A stretch of DNA of 56,596 nt from an uncultured Lachnospiraceae bacterium (GTDB taxonomy: Bacteria > Bacillota > Clostridia > Lachnospirales > Lachnospiraceae), in assembly GCA_910588815.1 (NCBI GenBank), contig CAJUQY010000015.1:1-56596 (forward strand), in the 5' to 3' direction. Below are positions 8,596-16,473 of the stretch, piece by piece. The notes under the pieces were generated by a model that was not told the DNA's origin, searched no databases, and worked only from the letters and a program-made list of their open reading frames with translations. Positions within the stretch are counted from its first letter, which is position 1. The number at the start of each line of letters is the position of its first letter. The position numbers and the translations under genes are program-made.

Positions 8596-10482
8596 CTATT
8601 CCTCAATATAAACGGCATCAAATGCACAGTTATCCTTACAAGCAGAACATTTGATACAAAGCTTCGGGTTAATATGATAACTTTCTTTGCGGACGCCTGT
8701 AATGGCTCCGGTCGGACAGTTCTTCGCGCACTTGCCGCAGCCCTTGCAGAATTCCGGATTAATGGAGAAACGGCGCATAGACTGACAGACTTTCGCGCGG
8801 CACTTCTTATCCACAATATGCTCCACATATTCATCCCGGAAGGTATTCAGGGTACTGATGACCGGAAGAGGCGCGCTCTTTCCAAGGCCGCAAAGAGCCA
8901 TACTCCGGATCATGTTTGCCAGTTCTTCCAGACGGTCCAGATCTTCCAGTTCGCCCTTACCGGCCACGATCTTCTCCAGGATTTCCAGCATACGCTTGGT
9001 GCCCTCTCTGCAGGGAACACATTTTCCGCAGGACTCTCTCTGGGTGAAGCTCATGAAGAACCGGGCCACCTCTACCATACAGGTGTTGGTATCCATGACC
9101 ACCATACCGCCGGAGCCGACGATGGCGTTGAACTTCTTCACCGAATCAAAATCCAGAGGTTCATCCAGATGTTTTTCTGTGAGGCAGCCGCCGGAAGGTC
9201 CGCCGATCTGAACAGCTTTAAACTCCGCGCCGTTCTTAAGGCCGCCGCCGATATCAAAGATAATCTCTCTGAGGGTGCTTCCCATGGGCACTTCGATCAG
9301 TCCGGTATTTTCAATGGAACCGGTCAGAGAGAAGGTCTTCGTTCCCGGGCTCCCCTCCGTACCGATGGTCCGATACCAGTCTGCCCCCTGAAGAATGATC
9401 TTGGGCACGTTTGCATAAGTTTCTACATTATTTAATACAGTGGGCTTCTCCCAGAGTCCTTTTTCCACAGTTCTCGGAGGCTTCACACGGGGCATGCCGC
9501 GGTTTCCTTCAATGGAAGCCGTCAGGGCAGAGCCTTCGCCGCATACAAAGGCGCCGGCGCCTCTGTTAATATGTAACCGGAAGGAAAAATCCGTTCCCAG
9601 GATATTGTCGCCAAGAAGGCCTCTCTCTTCCATCTGCGCGATGGCATGGCGCAGTCTGGCAACCGACATGGGATATTCCGCACGGACATAAATATATCCA
9701 TCTGTGGACTGTACCGCATAGGCTGCGATCATCATACCTTCAATCAGCTTAAAGGGATCGCCCTCCATCACGGAGCCGTCCATAAACGCGCCGGGATCGC
9801 CTTCGTCACCGTTACAGACCACGTATCTGGTCTTTTCTTTCTGTCTGGCAACCTGTTTCCATTTTCTTCCGCAGGGGAAACCGCCGCCGCCTCTTCCCCT
9901 CAGTCCGGAACGGTCCACTTCGTCAATGACTGCGTCTCTGGTCATATCAAACATGGCCTTTGACAGAGCTTCAAAACCGCCTGCCGCAATATATTCATCC
10001 AAAGATTCCGCATCCACCCGGCCGCAGTTTTCCAGGACGATCCTGGTCTGCTTCGCCATAAAAGGAATATCTTCCGGATGGCGGTAATGAACGTCTTTCT
10101 TGGAATAGAGCAGCCTCTCTACCACTTCCTTGCTGAGAACCGTCTGCTCAAAGATCTCTTTGCAGTCTTCCTTCTGGACTTTCACATACTGAATGACCTC
10201 GCCGCCCTTCTGGATCCTGACCAGGGGGCCAAGCTCACAGAAGCCCTGACATCCGGTCTTCTTCACTCCTACGTGGCTATGCTCGCCCTCATCATGGGGC
10301 GCAAAATCCAAAACGACTCCAGGTGTGTCTTTTGTCAGCTCTTTGAATTCCTCATAGATCTTCGCTGACCCTGTTGCGATACATCCGGTTCCGGAACAGA
10401 CAAGTATCCTGCAGTCATAGGCTTCTACCTGATTTTTGGCGGCTTCGCGCGCCTGCAATAAATCATCTTTATTCTTAATCAT
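8596..10482 (-). CDS. hydB: NADH-dependent [FeFe]-hydrogenase subunit HydB (NuoF-like)
   Basis: Flavin and NADH-binding subunit of the hydrogenase complex. 628 residues. An N-terminal thioredoxin-like [2Fe-2S] domain (Cys in CSGTGC near 29-34 and TGCQGFC near 80-84) is followed by the NuoF-type core with FMN loop GRGGGGFPCGRKW and nucleotide loop CGEGSALTASIEGNRG. The [4Fe-4S] motif SCGKCVPCREGTKRM follows, and a C-terminal two-cluster ferredoxin domain (CKGCGKCAKNCPTGA and CIKCSACKDNC) completes it. This composition is the standard HydB fusion and distinguishes it from respiratory NuoF. Its ATG overlaps the hydC stop by one base. Confidence 0.95.
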   Translation of the reverse strand: MIKNKDDLLQAREAAKNQVEAYDCRILVCSGTGCIATGSAKIYEEFKELTKDTPGVVLDFAPHDEGEHSHVGVKKTGCQGFCELGPLVRIQKGGEVIQYVKVQKEDCKEIFEQTVLSKEVVERLLYSKKDVHYRHPEDIPFMAKQTRIVLENCGRVDAESLDEYIAAGGFEALSKAMFDMTRDAVIDEVDRSGLRGRGGGGFPCGRKWKQVARQKEKTRYVVCNGDEGDPGAFMDGSVMEGDPFKLIEGMMIAAYAVQSTDGYIYVRAEYPMSVARLRHAIAQMEERGLLGDNILGTDFSFRLHINRGAGAFVCGEGSALTASIEGNRGMPRVKPPRTVEKGLWEKPTVLNNVETYANVPKIILQGADWYRTIGTEGSPGTKTFSLTGSIENTGLIEVPMGSTLREIIFDIGGGLKNGAEFKAVQIGGPSGGCLTEKHLDEPLDFDSVKKFNAIVGSGGMVVMDTNTCMVEVARFFMSFTQRESCGKCVPCREGTKRMLEILEKIVAGKGELEDLDRLEELANMIRSMALCGLGKSAPLPVISTLNTFRDEYVEHIVDKKCRAKVCQSMRRFSINPEFCKGCGKCAKNCPTGAITGVRKESYHINPKLCIKCSACKDNCAFDAVYIEE

Positions 10483-10958
10483 CAGCCTCTACCTCTCAAT
10501 TCTTCAATTACTGCAAGTGCCTTTTCGGGTGTCATGGACGGATAAACATCTTCGTTCACCATCATGGTCGGCGCCAGTCCGCAGGCTCCAAGACAGGACA
10601 CGGTCTCAACGGTAAACAGCATGTCATCCGTCGTGTGCTTTTTCTTGCTGAGCCCCAGTTCTTTCCAGAGCGCCTCCAGCACCGGTGTGGATTTCCGGAC
10701 ATGACAGGCCGTACCGTCACATACCTTAATGACATATTTTCCTTTTGCTTCAAAAGAAAAATTCTCATAGAAGGTCGCTACACTGTATGCCTTTGCCTCG
10801 GTAATCCCAATCTCTTTTGCCACATAAATCAAAAGTTCCCCCGGCAAATAGCGGTACTCCGCCTGAATGTCCTGCATGATCGGAATCAATGAGCTGGCCT
10901 TGCGTCCATAATGCTCAATGATCTCATCTGTCTTACTGAAATAAGACTGTTCCAGCAT
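10482..10958 (-). CDS. hydC: NADH-dependent [FeFe]-hydrogenase subunit HydC (NuoE-like)
   Basis: Small [2Fe-2S] thioredoxin-fold subunit that relays electrons between HydB and HydA. 158 residues. A helical N-terminus is followed by the NuoE-like domain with cluster Cys in VCDGTACHV (near 81 and 86) and CLGACGLAP (near 122 and 126). First gene of hydCBA, with AAGGAGG about 8 nt before the ATG. A promoter (11009-11037) and a Rex-like operator (11081-11098) lie upstream. Confidence 0.94.
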   Translation of the reverse strand: MLEQSYFSKTDEIIEHYGRKASSLIPIMQDIQAEYRYLPGELLIYVAKEIGITEAKAYSVATFYENFSFEAKGKYVIKVCDGTACHVRKSTPVLEALWKELGLSKKKHTTDDMLFTVETVSCLGACGLAPTMMVNEDVYPSMTPEKALAVIEELRGRG

Positions 10959-11008
10959 TCGTTTTTCCTCCTTTTTATTTTGTGCATTCCGTATAGCCCA
11001 GTGGAATC

Positions 11009-11037
11009 ATTATAGCATTTTTGGTTATTTTATACAA
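11009..11037 (-). promoter_or_regulatory. Promoter for hydCBA
   Basis: On the minus strand TTGTAT and TATAAT are 17 nt apart, about 50 bp before the hydC start. The -10 is consensus and the -35 is weaker, consistent with a regulated promoter. Confidence 0.65.
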
Positions 11038-11080
11038 CGCATTTTAAGTAAGTATTCATAAAAAAACACAAAACAGAACT

Positions 11081-11098
11081 TGGTTAAATACTTAACAG
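11081..11098. promoter_or_regulatory. Rex-like operator upstream of hydCBA
   Basis: Minus-strand CTGTTAAGTATTTAACCA matches the Rex (NADH/NAD+ sensor) consensus TTGTTAA-N4-TTAACAA at all but the first and one late position. Redox control by Rex of NADH-linked hydrogenase genes is well known in Clostridia. It lies about 44 bp upstream of the -35 box rather than over the promoter. It could therefore act at a distance, on a second unseen promoter, or be fortuitous. Confidence 0.5.
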
Positions 11099-11110
11099 GA
11101 TAATTTGTAT

Positions 11111-11150
11111 AAAAAAACTGTCTCTATCCAAACATCTTGGATAGAGACAG
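11111..11150 (-). terminator. Intrinsic terminator of tpiA
   Basis: A perfect 14-bp stem (CTGTCTCTATCCAA at 11118-11131 with TTGGATAGAGACAG at 11137-11150) and a 5-nt loop are followed on the minus strand by seven Ts. It ends the gap-pgk-tpiA region and separates it from hydCBA. Confidence 0.9.
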
Positions 11151-11206
11151 AATATTTATCTTTTCCAACTTTTTATTCTGCTTTTCAGAATTCAGTTAGC
11201 ATTTGC

Positions 11207-11956
11207 TTACTTCCAGTTTACAATCTGACCAAAATCAGGCTTCAGAGCAGCGCCGCCCACCAGGCCGCCATCAATATTGGGCTGTACGAACAGCTCAGGA
11301 GCAGTCTTGGCATTGACACTTCCGCCGTACTGAATGCGGATCGCTTCTGCCGTCGCCTCATCATAAATCTCTGCGATGCATTTACGGATGCCGCAGCAAA
11401 CCTCTTCCGCCTGCTCCGTGGTCGCAGTCTTTCCGGTTCCAATGGCCCAGATAGGCTCATAGGCAATGACAGCCGTCTTAGCCTGATCTGCCGTCACGCC
11501 CAGGAACGCGATCTTCACCTGCTGACGAATAAAATCCATGGTCACGCCCTGCTCCCTCTGAGTCAGGGTCTCGCCGCAGCATACAATGGGAGTAATCCCA
11601 TGCTCAAATGCCTTCAGGACCTTCTTATTAACCGTCTCGTCAGTCTCGGCAAAATACTCTCTTCTCTCGGAGTGGCCGATAATCACGTATTTTACGCCGA
11701 CATCCGTCAGCATGGCAGGAGCGATCTCACCGGTGTAAGCGCCCTTCTCTTCAAAATACATATTCTCTGCGCCGATCTCGATATTGCTCCCCTTCGCCGC
11801 CTCGAGAGCAGGAATGATGTCAATAGCCGGAACACAGAATACCACGTCTGCATCGTCAGTCTTTACTAAGGGTTTCAGAGTATTGATCAGTTCTACGGCC
11901 TCACTGGGAGTCATGTTCATCTTCCAGTTGCCGGCAATGATTTTCTTTCTTGCCAT
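11207..11956 (-). CDS. tpiA: Triose-phosphate isomerase
   Basis: Interconverts dihydroxyacetone phosphate and glyceraldehyde 3-phosphate in the cytoplasm. 249 residues, standard length. N-terminal GNWKMN with the catalytic Lys12, electrophilic His in VIIGHSERR, catalytic Glu in VIAYEPIWAIGTG, and phosphate loops GGSVNAKTAPEL and DGGLVGGAAL near the C-terminus. The start at 11956 follows AGAGGTTAAAACC and gives the canonical N-terminus; the frame extends to 11989 without a better site. Third of the glycolytic cluster gap, pgk, tpiA, 184 bp after pgk with a repeat in between. Confidence 0.97.
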   Translation of the reverse strand: MARKKIIAGNWKMNMTPSEAVELINTLKPLVKTDDADVVFCVPAIDIIPALEAAKGSNIEIGAENMYFEEKGAYTGEIAPAMLTDVGVKYVIIGHSERREYFAETDETVNKKVLKAFEHGITPIVCCGETLTQREQGVTMDFIRQQVKIAFLGVTADQAKTAVIAYEPIWAIGTGKTATTEQAEEVCCGIRKCIAEIYDEATAEAIRIQYGGSVNAKTAPELFVQPNIDGGLVGGAALKPDFGQIVNWK

Positions 11957-11992
11957 GGTTTTAACCTCTTTTCTATAATATAATAACACTTT

Positions 11993-12057
11993 GGTCGAAG
12001 AGCTAAGTTCGCTCTAAGCTCTGTCTTCGCCTCCGGCTCGCCAGTCGCTAAGTGCTC
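11993..12057. repeat. 65-bp direct repeat, copy 1
   Basis: Copy 1 of a 65-bp direct repeat; the copies differ by one base (GCTCTAAG here, GCCCTAAG in copy 2). It contains a small imperfect hairpin (GAGCTAAG with CTAAGCTC). The 20-bp spacer between copies is CT-rich. Confidence 0.9.
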
Positions 12058-12077
12058 GGGTATCCTCTTCTCCCTCC

Positions 12078-12142
12078 GGTCGAAGAGCTAAGTTCGCCCT
12101 AAGCTCTGTCTTCGCCTCCGGCTCGCCAGTCGCTAAGTGCTC
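12078..12142. repeat. 65-bp direct repeat, copy 2, running into the pgk stop codon
   Basis: Copy 2 of the 65-bp repeat. Its last two bases are part of the pgk stop codon (TGA at 12143-12141 on the minus strand), so the duplication began exactly at the gene end. The unit looks like a dispersed intergenic element; no third copy was noticed in the window. Confidence 0.9.
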
Positions 12143-13346
12143 ACTTATCATTAGCTGCGGCTACGCCGGGGAGATCTTTTCCTTCCAGGAATTCCAGGGA
12201 AGCGCCGCCGCCAGTGGAGATATGGGACATCTTATCGCCGAAGCCCAGCTGATTCACGGCTGCCGCAGAATCGCCGCCGCCGATGATCGTGGTAGCGTCC
12301 GTTTCAGCCAGGGATTTTGCCACGGCAATGGTGCCCTTGGCAAGGATCGGGTTCTCAAATACGCCCATGGGACCGTTCCATACCACAGTCTTTGCACTCT
12401 TCACAGCCTCGGCATAAAGCTCTGCCGTCTTTGTCCCGATATCCAGTCCCATCTTGTCTGCAGGAATCGCATCTGCAGCAACAACAGAAACTTCAATTTC
12501 CGCGTCAATCGGGTTGGGGAAGGAGTCAGCAATTGTCGTATCCACAGGCAGGAGCAGCTTCTTGCCAAGCTTCTCCGCTTTCTCCATCATCTCTTTGCAG
12601 TAACCGACCTTTTCATCGTCTACCAGGGAGGTGCCGACCTCGTAGCCCTTTGCTTTTAAGAAGGTGTAAGCCATGCCGCCGCCGATGATCAGGGTATCGC
12701 ATTTTTCCAGAAGGTTCGCGATCACATTCAGCTTATCCGCAACTTTGGCTCCGCCGAGAATTGCCACAAAAGGTCTGGTGGGATTGTTCACCGCATTGCC
12801 CAGGAAATCGATCTCCTTCTGCATCAGGTAGCCGACTGCCGCCGTATCCACATACTGAGTCACACCTACGTTGGAACAGTGCGCTCTGTGGGCAGTTCCG
12901 AAAGCATCGTTTACAAATACTTCACAGAGGGAAGCCAGCTCTTTACTGAAGGCTTCGCCGTTCTTTGTTTCTTCTGCTCTGTAACGGGTATTCTCAAGAA
13001 GAATAACCTCTCCGTCCTTCATGGCCTCTGCGGCCGCCTTTGCATTGGGACCGACCACCTCCGGATCCGCAGCAAACTTTACTTCCTGACCCAGAAGCTC
13101 AGAAAGTCTCGCTGCCACAGGAGCCAGAGAAAGCTCCGGTTTCGGCTCTCCCTTCGGTTTTCCGAGATGGGAGCAGAGAATCACTTTCCCGCCGTCTGCG
13201 ATCAGCTTTTTGATTGTGGGGAGCGCCGCCACCAGGCGGTTCTCATCCGTGATCTTTCCATCCTTCAAAGGGACATTGAAGTCACAGCGAACCAGAACTT
13301 TCTTTCCTTTTACATTGATATCATCAACAGATTTCTTGTTAAGCAT
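12141..13346 (-). CDS. pgk: Phosphoglycerate kinase
   Basis: Transfers the acyl phosphate of 1,3-bisphosphoglycerate to ADP in glycolysis. 401 residues, standard length. Substrate-binding N-terminus with KVLVRCDFNVPLKDG and SHLGKPKGEP, the NDAFGTAHRAH segment, hinge-region ILGGAKVADK and the C-terminal nucleotide-binding GGGDSAAAV and STGGGASLEFLEG loops are all intact. AAGGAG precedes the ATG. It follows gap by 185 bp, within which lie a hairpin and a dispersed repeat, so it may have its own promoter or rely on readthrough. Confidence 0.97.
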   Translation of the reverse strand: MLNKKSVDDINVKGKKVLVRCDFNVPLKDGKITDENRLVAALPTIKKLIADGGKVILCSHLGKPKGEPKPELSLAPVAARLSELLGQEVKFAADPEVVGPNAKAAAEAMKDGEVILLENTRYRAEETKNGEAFSKELASLCEVFVNDAFGTAHRAHCSNVGVTQYVDTAAVGYLMQKEIDFLGNAVNNPTRPFVAILGGAKVADKLNVIANLLEKCDTLIIGGGMAYTFLKAKGYEVGTSLVDDEKVGYCKEMMEKAEKLGKKLLLPVDTTIADSFPNPIDAEIEVSVVAADAIPADKMGLDIGTKTAELYAEAVKSAKTVVWNGPMGVFENPILAKGTIAVAKSLAETDATTIIGGGDSAAAVNQLGFGDKMSHISTGGGASLEFLEGKDLPGVAAANDK

Positions 13347-13390
13347 ATCGTTCTCCTTTATTATAATCGAGTAGGGGAGAGTTCTTTTCC

Positions 13391-13456
13391 CCTATCCGCC
13401 GCAGCGGGTGCGGGCAGCTTATACTGCACCCTTCCTCTCCGCACCCATGTGCATAT
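13391..13456 (-). repeat. Dispersed post-terminator repeat, copy A
   Basis: Read on the minus strand this begins TATATGCACATGGGTGCGG and continues GAGAGGAAGGGTGCAGTA, then TAAGCTGCCCGCACCC. It matches the plus-strand sequence at 41251-41313 at roughly 41 of 47 core positions with one gap. It lies immediately downstream of the gap hairpin (13460-13494). It has internal dyad symmetry (GGGTGC with GCACCC). Confidence 0.75.
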
Positions 13457-13459
13457 AAC

Positions 13460-13494
13460 AACAGGCCCGGTCCTATCCAGGAACCGGACCTGTT
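13460..13494 (-). terminator. Hairpin downstream of gap
   Basis: AACAGG(C)CCGGT and ACCGG(A)CCTGTT form a stem with one internal mismatch just after the gap stop. The following minus-strand sequence is TTGTTAT, a weak T-tract, so it may only partly terminate and let pgk be transcribed from the gap promoter. Confidence 0.6.
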
Positions 13495-13531
13495 GAAAGA
13501 TCTCTCTGAATAACTGATACTTGTCCGGAGC

Positions 13532-14563
13532 TTATGCCAGCTCAGCGAAGTATTTGATGGTTCTTACCATCTGGCTTACATAAGAATTCTCATTGTCATA
13601 CCAGGAAACAACCTCAACCTGAGTCTTGCCGTCAGCCAGAGGGGAAACCATGGTCTGAGTCGCATCAAACAGGGAACCATAAGTCATGCCAACAACATCG
13701 CTGGACACGATCTCGTCCTCGGTATAGCCGAAGGACTCGGTCTGGGCAGCCTTCATGGCAGCGTTGATCTCATCCTTGGTCACAGCCTTGTCCACCACCG
13801 CGAAAAGCAGAGTCGTGGAACCTGTAGGCGTAGGTACACGCTGAGCAGCGCCGATCAGCTTGCCGTTCAGCTCCGGGATAACCAGGCCGATAGCCTTGGC
13901 AGCGCCGGTGGAGTTGGGAACGATATTGATAGCAGCGGCACGGCTTCTTCTCAGGTCGCCCTTTCTCTGAGGACCGTCGAGGATCATCTGATCACCGGTG
14001 TAAGCATGGATCGTGCACATAATGCCGGATTCCACGGGAGCCAGGTCGTTGAGTGCCTTCGCCATGGGAGCCAGGCAGTTGGTGGTGCAGGAAGCCGCGG
14101 AAATCACGGTATCCTCTTTCTTCAGGCTCTTATGGTTTACATTATATACGATAGTAGGAAGATCATTTCCGGCAGGTGCGGAGATCACAACCTTCTTTGC
14201 GCCTGCAGTGATATGTGCGGAAGCCTTGTCCTTGGAGGTATAGAAACCGGTACACTCTAACACAACATCAACCCCAAGCTCACCCCAGGGAAGCTCAGCC
14301 GCGTTCGCCTTCTTATAAATGGTGATCTCTTTGCCGTCCACGATGATGGCGCCTTCTGTCTCGCCCTCACCCTCTTTGTAGGAAACAGTGTCAGCCAGCG
14401 CATATTTACCCTGAGAAGAGTCATATTTCAGCAGATGAGCCAGCATCTTAGGGCTGGTTAAATCGTTGATTGCCACAACGTCATATCCGGGAGCGCCAAA
14501 CATCTGTCTGAATGCCAGACGGCCGATACGTCCGAAACCATTAATCGCTACTTTTACTGCCAT
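13532..14563 (-). CDS. gap: Glyceraldehyde-3-phosphate dehydrogenase, type I
   Basis: NAD-dependent oxidation and phosphorylation of glyceraldehyde 3-phosphate. 343 residues. N-terminal Rossmann motif INGFGRIGRLAFRQM, catalytic Cys in SAASCTTNCLAPMAKAL, catalytic His in MCTIHAYTGDQ, and the S-loop with RRSRAAAINIVPNSTGAAKA. C-terminal WYDNENSYVSQMVRT is intact. TAGGAGG precedes the ATG. First of gap, pgk, tpiA. The 208 bp upstream are AT-rich with no promoter I would call with confidence. Confidence 0.97.
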   Translation of the reverse strand: MAVKVAINGFGRIGRLAFRQMFGAPGYDVVAINDLTSPKMLAHLLKYDSSQGKYALADTVSYKEGEGETEGAIIVDGKEITIYKKANAAELPWGELGVDVVLECTGFYTSKDKASAHITAGAKKVVISAPAGNDLPTIVYNVNHKSLKKEDTVISAASCTTNCLAPMAKALNDLAPVESGIMCTIHAYTGDQMILDGPQRKGDLRRSRAAAINIVPNSTGAAKAIGLVIPELNGKLIGAAQRVPTPTGSTTLLFAVVDKAVTKDEINAAMKAAQTESFGYTEDEIVSSDVVGMTYGSLFDATQTMVSPLADGKTQVEVVSWYDNENSYVSQMVRTIKYFAELA

Positions 14564-14771
14564 TTTGAATTCCTCCTAAATATTGAAATATTTATAAGTG
14601 GTACTATTATTGACTCGTTATTTATTTTACATAATTTGTTAAAAAATATCAAGCTATTTTTTTCCTTTTTTAAGTCGCAGGACTGCTTTTATTCATAATC
14701 TACAATTATTGTCCATTCATCCGAAAATATCCGGCAAAATGACATGAGGCGGATGCCGAAAACCCCCGCCG

Positions 14772-15887
14772 TCACTTAAGGTTTTCCGGATTCAGACAGG
14801 AAAGCTCCGGCAGCACAAACCGCCCGTCCTTCCTGATAAGCCGTCCGTCAAAATACATCTCCCCTCCGCCGTATTCCGGCGTCTGAATGCAGACCAGATC
14901 CCAGTGGATGGATGAACTGTTTCCGTTGGGCGCCTCCTCATAACAGTTGCCCGGTGTAAAATGGAAGGAACCTCGGATCTTCTCGTCAAAAAGGGTATCC
15001 TTCATGGGCTTCGTCACATAGGGATTGACACCGATGGCAAACTCGCCGATATAGCGGGCCCCCTCGTCGATATCGAAAATCTGATTGATCTTCTCCGTAT
15101 CGTTGGCTTCGGCTCTCACGATCTTTCCGTTTTCAAATGTCAGACGGATATTCTCATAGGTAAAGCCCTGAAATACCGACGGCGTATTATAGGAAAGAAC
15201 ACCGCTCACGGAATCTCTGACCGGAGCCGTGTACACCTCCCCGTCGGGAATGTTCATGGTCCCTGCGCAGGGAACCACCGGAATGCCCTCAATGGAAAAG
15301 GAAAGATCCGTGCCGGGGCCTGTGATCCGCACCATGTCCGTCTGCTCCATCAGAGAGATCAGCGGCTTCATGGCCTCTCCCATTTTCCCGTAATCCAGGC
15401 AGCACACATCGAAGTAAAAATCCTCGAAGGCTTCCAGGCTGGTACCCGCACTCTGAGCCATGGACGGGGACGGATATCGCAAAACCACCCATTTCGTCTT
15501 CGGCACCCGGATCTCATGGTGAACCGGAGTCGTGTACAGGGCGCTGTATCGCTTCGTACATTCCGGGGGCACATCCGCAAGCTCATTGATATTGTCCCCG
15601 CCCCGGATTCCCAGGTAACAGTCCATCTTCGACATCTCCAGACTGTCCACCTCGGCCATCAGCTTAAGCTGTTCGTCCGTGCAGGAAAGGAGAATTTCCC
15701 GCTGCATCCTCGTATCCGTATAATGGGGGAAGGGCAGGCCTCCCGCCTGGTATACCTCCTTGGCCACGCACCTGGCCAGATCCTGCGTATCCATCCCCGT
15801 ATAATGCACATACACCCTTTCCCCCGGCTTCACCCGGCAGGAATGATGCACCAAATTGTAAGCCAACCGCTTAATCCTCTCGTCCAT
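14772..15887 (-). CDS. Aminopeptidase, M29 family
   Basis: Metal-dependent cytosolic aminopeptidase of the AmpS/aminopeptidase T type, removing N-terminal residues from peptides. 371 residues, usual size. Family segments seen include RVKPGERVYVH at the N-terminus, GPGTDLSFSIEG, NIPDGEVYTAPVRDSVSG, DIDEGARYIGEFAIGVNP and SIHWDLVCIQTP, which carry the Glu, His and Asp metal ligands. The start overlaps the preceding ABC ATPase gene by 17 bp, so it is probably cotranscribed with the importer. The family is broad, so substrate preference is unknown. Confidence 0.88.
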   Translation of the reverse strand: MDERIKRLAYNLVHHSCRVKPGERVYVHYTGMDTQDLARCVAKEVYQAGGLPFPHYTDTRMQREILLSCTDEQLKLMAEVDSLEMSKMDCYLGIRGGDNINELADVPPECTKRYSALYTTPVHHEIRVPKTKWVVLRYPSPSMAQSAGTSLEAFEDFYFDVCCLDYGKMGEAMKPLISLMEQTDMVRITGPGTDLSFSIEGIPVVPCAGTMNIPDGEVYTAPVRDSVSGVLSYNTPSVFQGFTYENIRLTFENGKIVRAEANDTEKINQIFDIDEGARYIGEFAIGVNPYVTKPMKDTLFDEKIRGSFHFTPGNCYEEAPNGNSSSIHWDLVCIQTPEYGGGEMYFDGRLIRKDGRFVLPELSCLNPENLK

Positions 15888-16473
15888 CTCCGTCTCCTCT
15901 CTTAAAAATCAGAAATTTTCCGCCCATGGCTTCCCCCTCTTCCCGGTTATGGGTCACCAAAAGCAGGGTCCTGCCTCTCCTCTGTTCCCGGACATAGGCC
16001 ATCGTTCTTTCTTTTGTCTCCGGATCCAGGCCCTCAAAGGGCTCGTCCAATATCACAAGCTCACTGTCCGCCATCATCGCCCGGACAATGGCCGTCCGCC
16101 TCCGCATTCCTCCGGAGAGAGCCGAGACCGGTTTTAAAAGAACCTCTCCCAAGAGCCCCACTGCCTCCAGATTGTCCCGGATCTCCCTGTCTGTCCCTTT
16201 CTTACCAAGAGCCGCCCTGATATTGGAAACGGCGCTGAAAGGCTCAAACAGCCGGTCCTCCTGGAACACGGCGCTCTTTTTCTCCGGCAGCCCGGACACC
16301 GTTCCCCGGTCGGCCTTTTCCAGTCCCAAAAGGATTCGTGTGAAGGTCGTCTTTCCGCAGCCGGATCTTCCCATGAGGACTGTAATCTCCCCCGGGGAAA
16401 TTTCCGTGGAAAACCCCTGAAACACCGATTCCTCTCCATAGCTTTTCCACAAATCCTTCACTGTAATCTTCAA
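15871..16473 (-). CDS. ABC transporter ATP-binding protein, nitrate/sulfonate/thiamine-precursor type
   Basis: ATPase partner of the permease encoded just upstream. 200 residues, short for this group (often 240-260) because it ends soon after the switch His. Walker A GRSGCGKTT near residue 35, signature LSGGMRRRTAIVRAMM, Walker B LVILDEPFEGLD, switch LLVTHNREEGEAMG are complete. It starts with TTG overlapping the permease stop (TTGA), with GGAGAG a few bases upstream. Similar to SsuB/TauB/ThiZ; the substrate is not determinable. Confidence 0.88.
   Translation of the reverse strand: MKITVKDLWKSYGEESVFQGFSTEISPGEITVLMGRSGCGKTTFTRILLGLEKADRGTVSGLPEKKSAVFQEDRLFEPFSAVSNIRAALGKKGTDREIRDNLEAVGLLGEVLLKPVSALSGGMRRRTAIVRAMMADSELVILDEPFEGLDPETKERTMAYVREQRRGRTLLLVTHNREEGEAMGGKFLIFKRGDGDGRED

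Noticed and set aside
14640..14665. Rex site upstream of gap (TTTGTTAAAAAATATCAA)
   Set aside because: Only one half matches well and the spacing is off by one. Too weak in AT-rich sequence.
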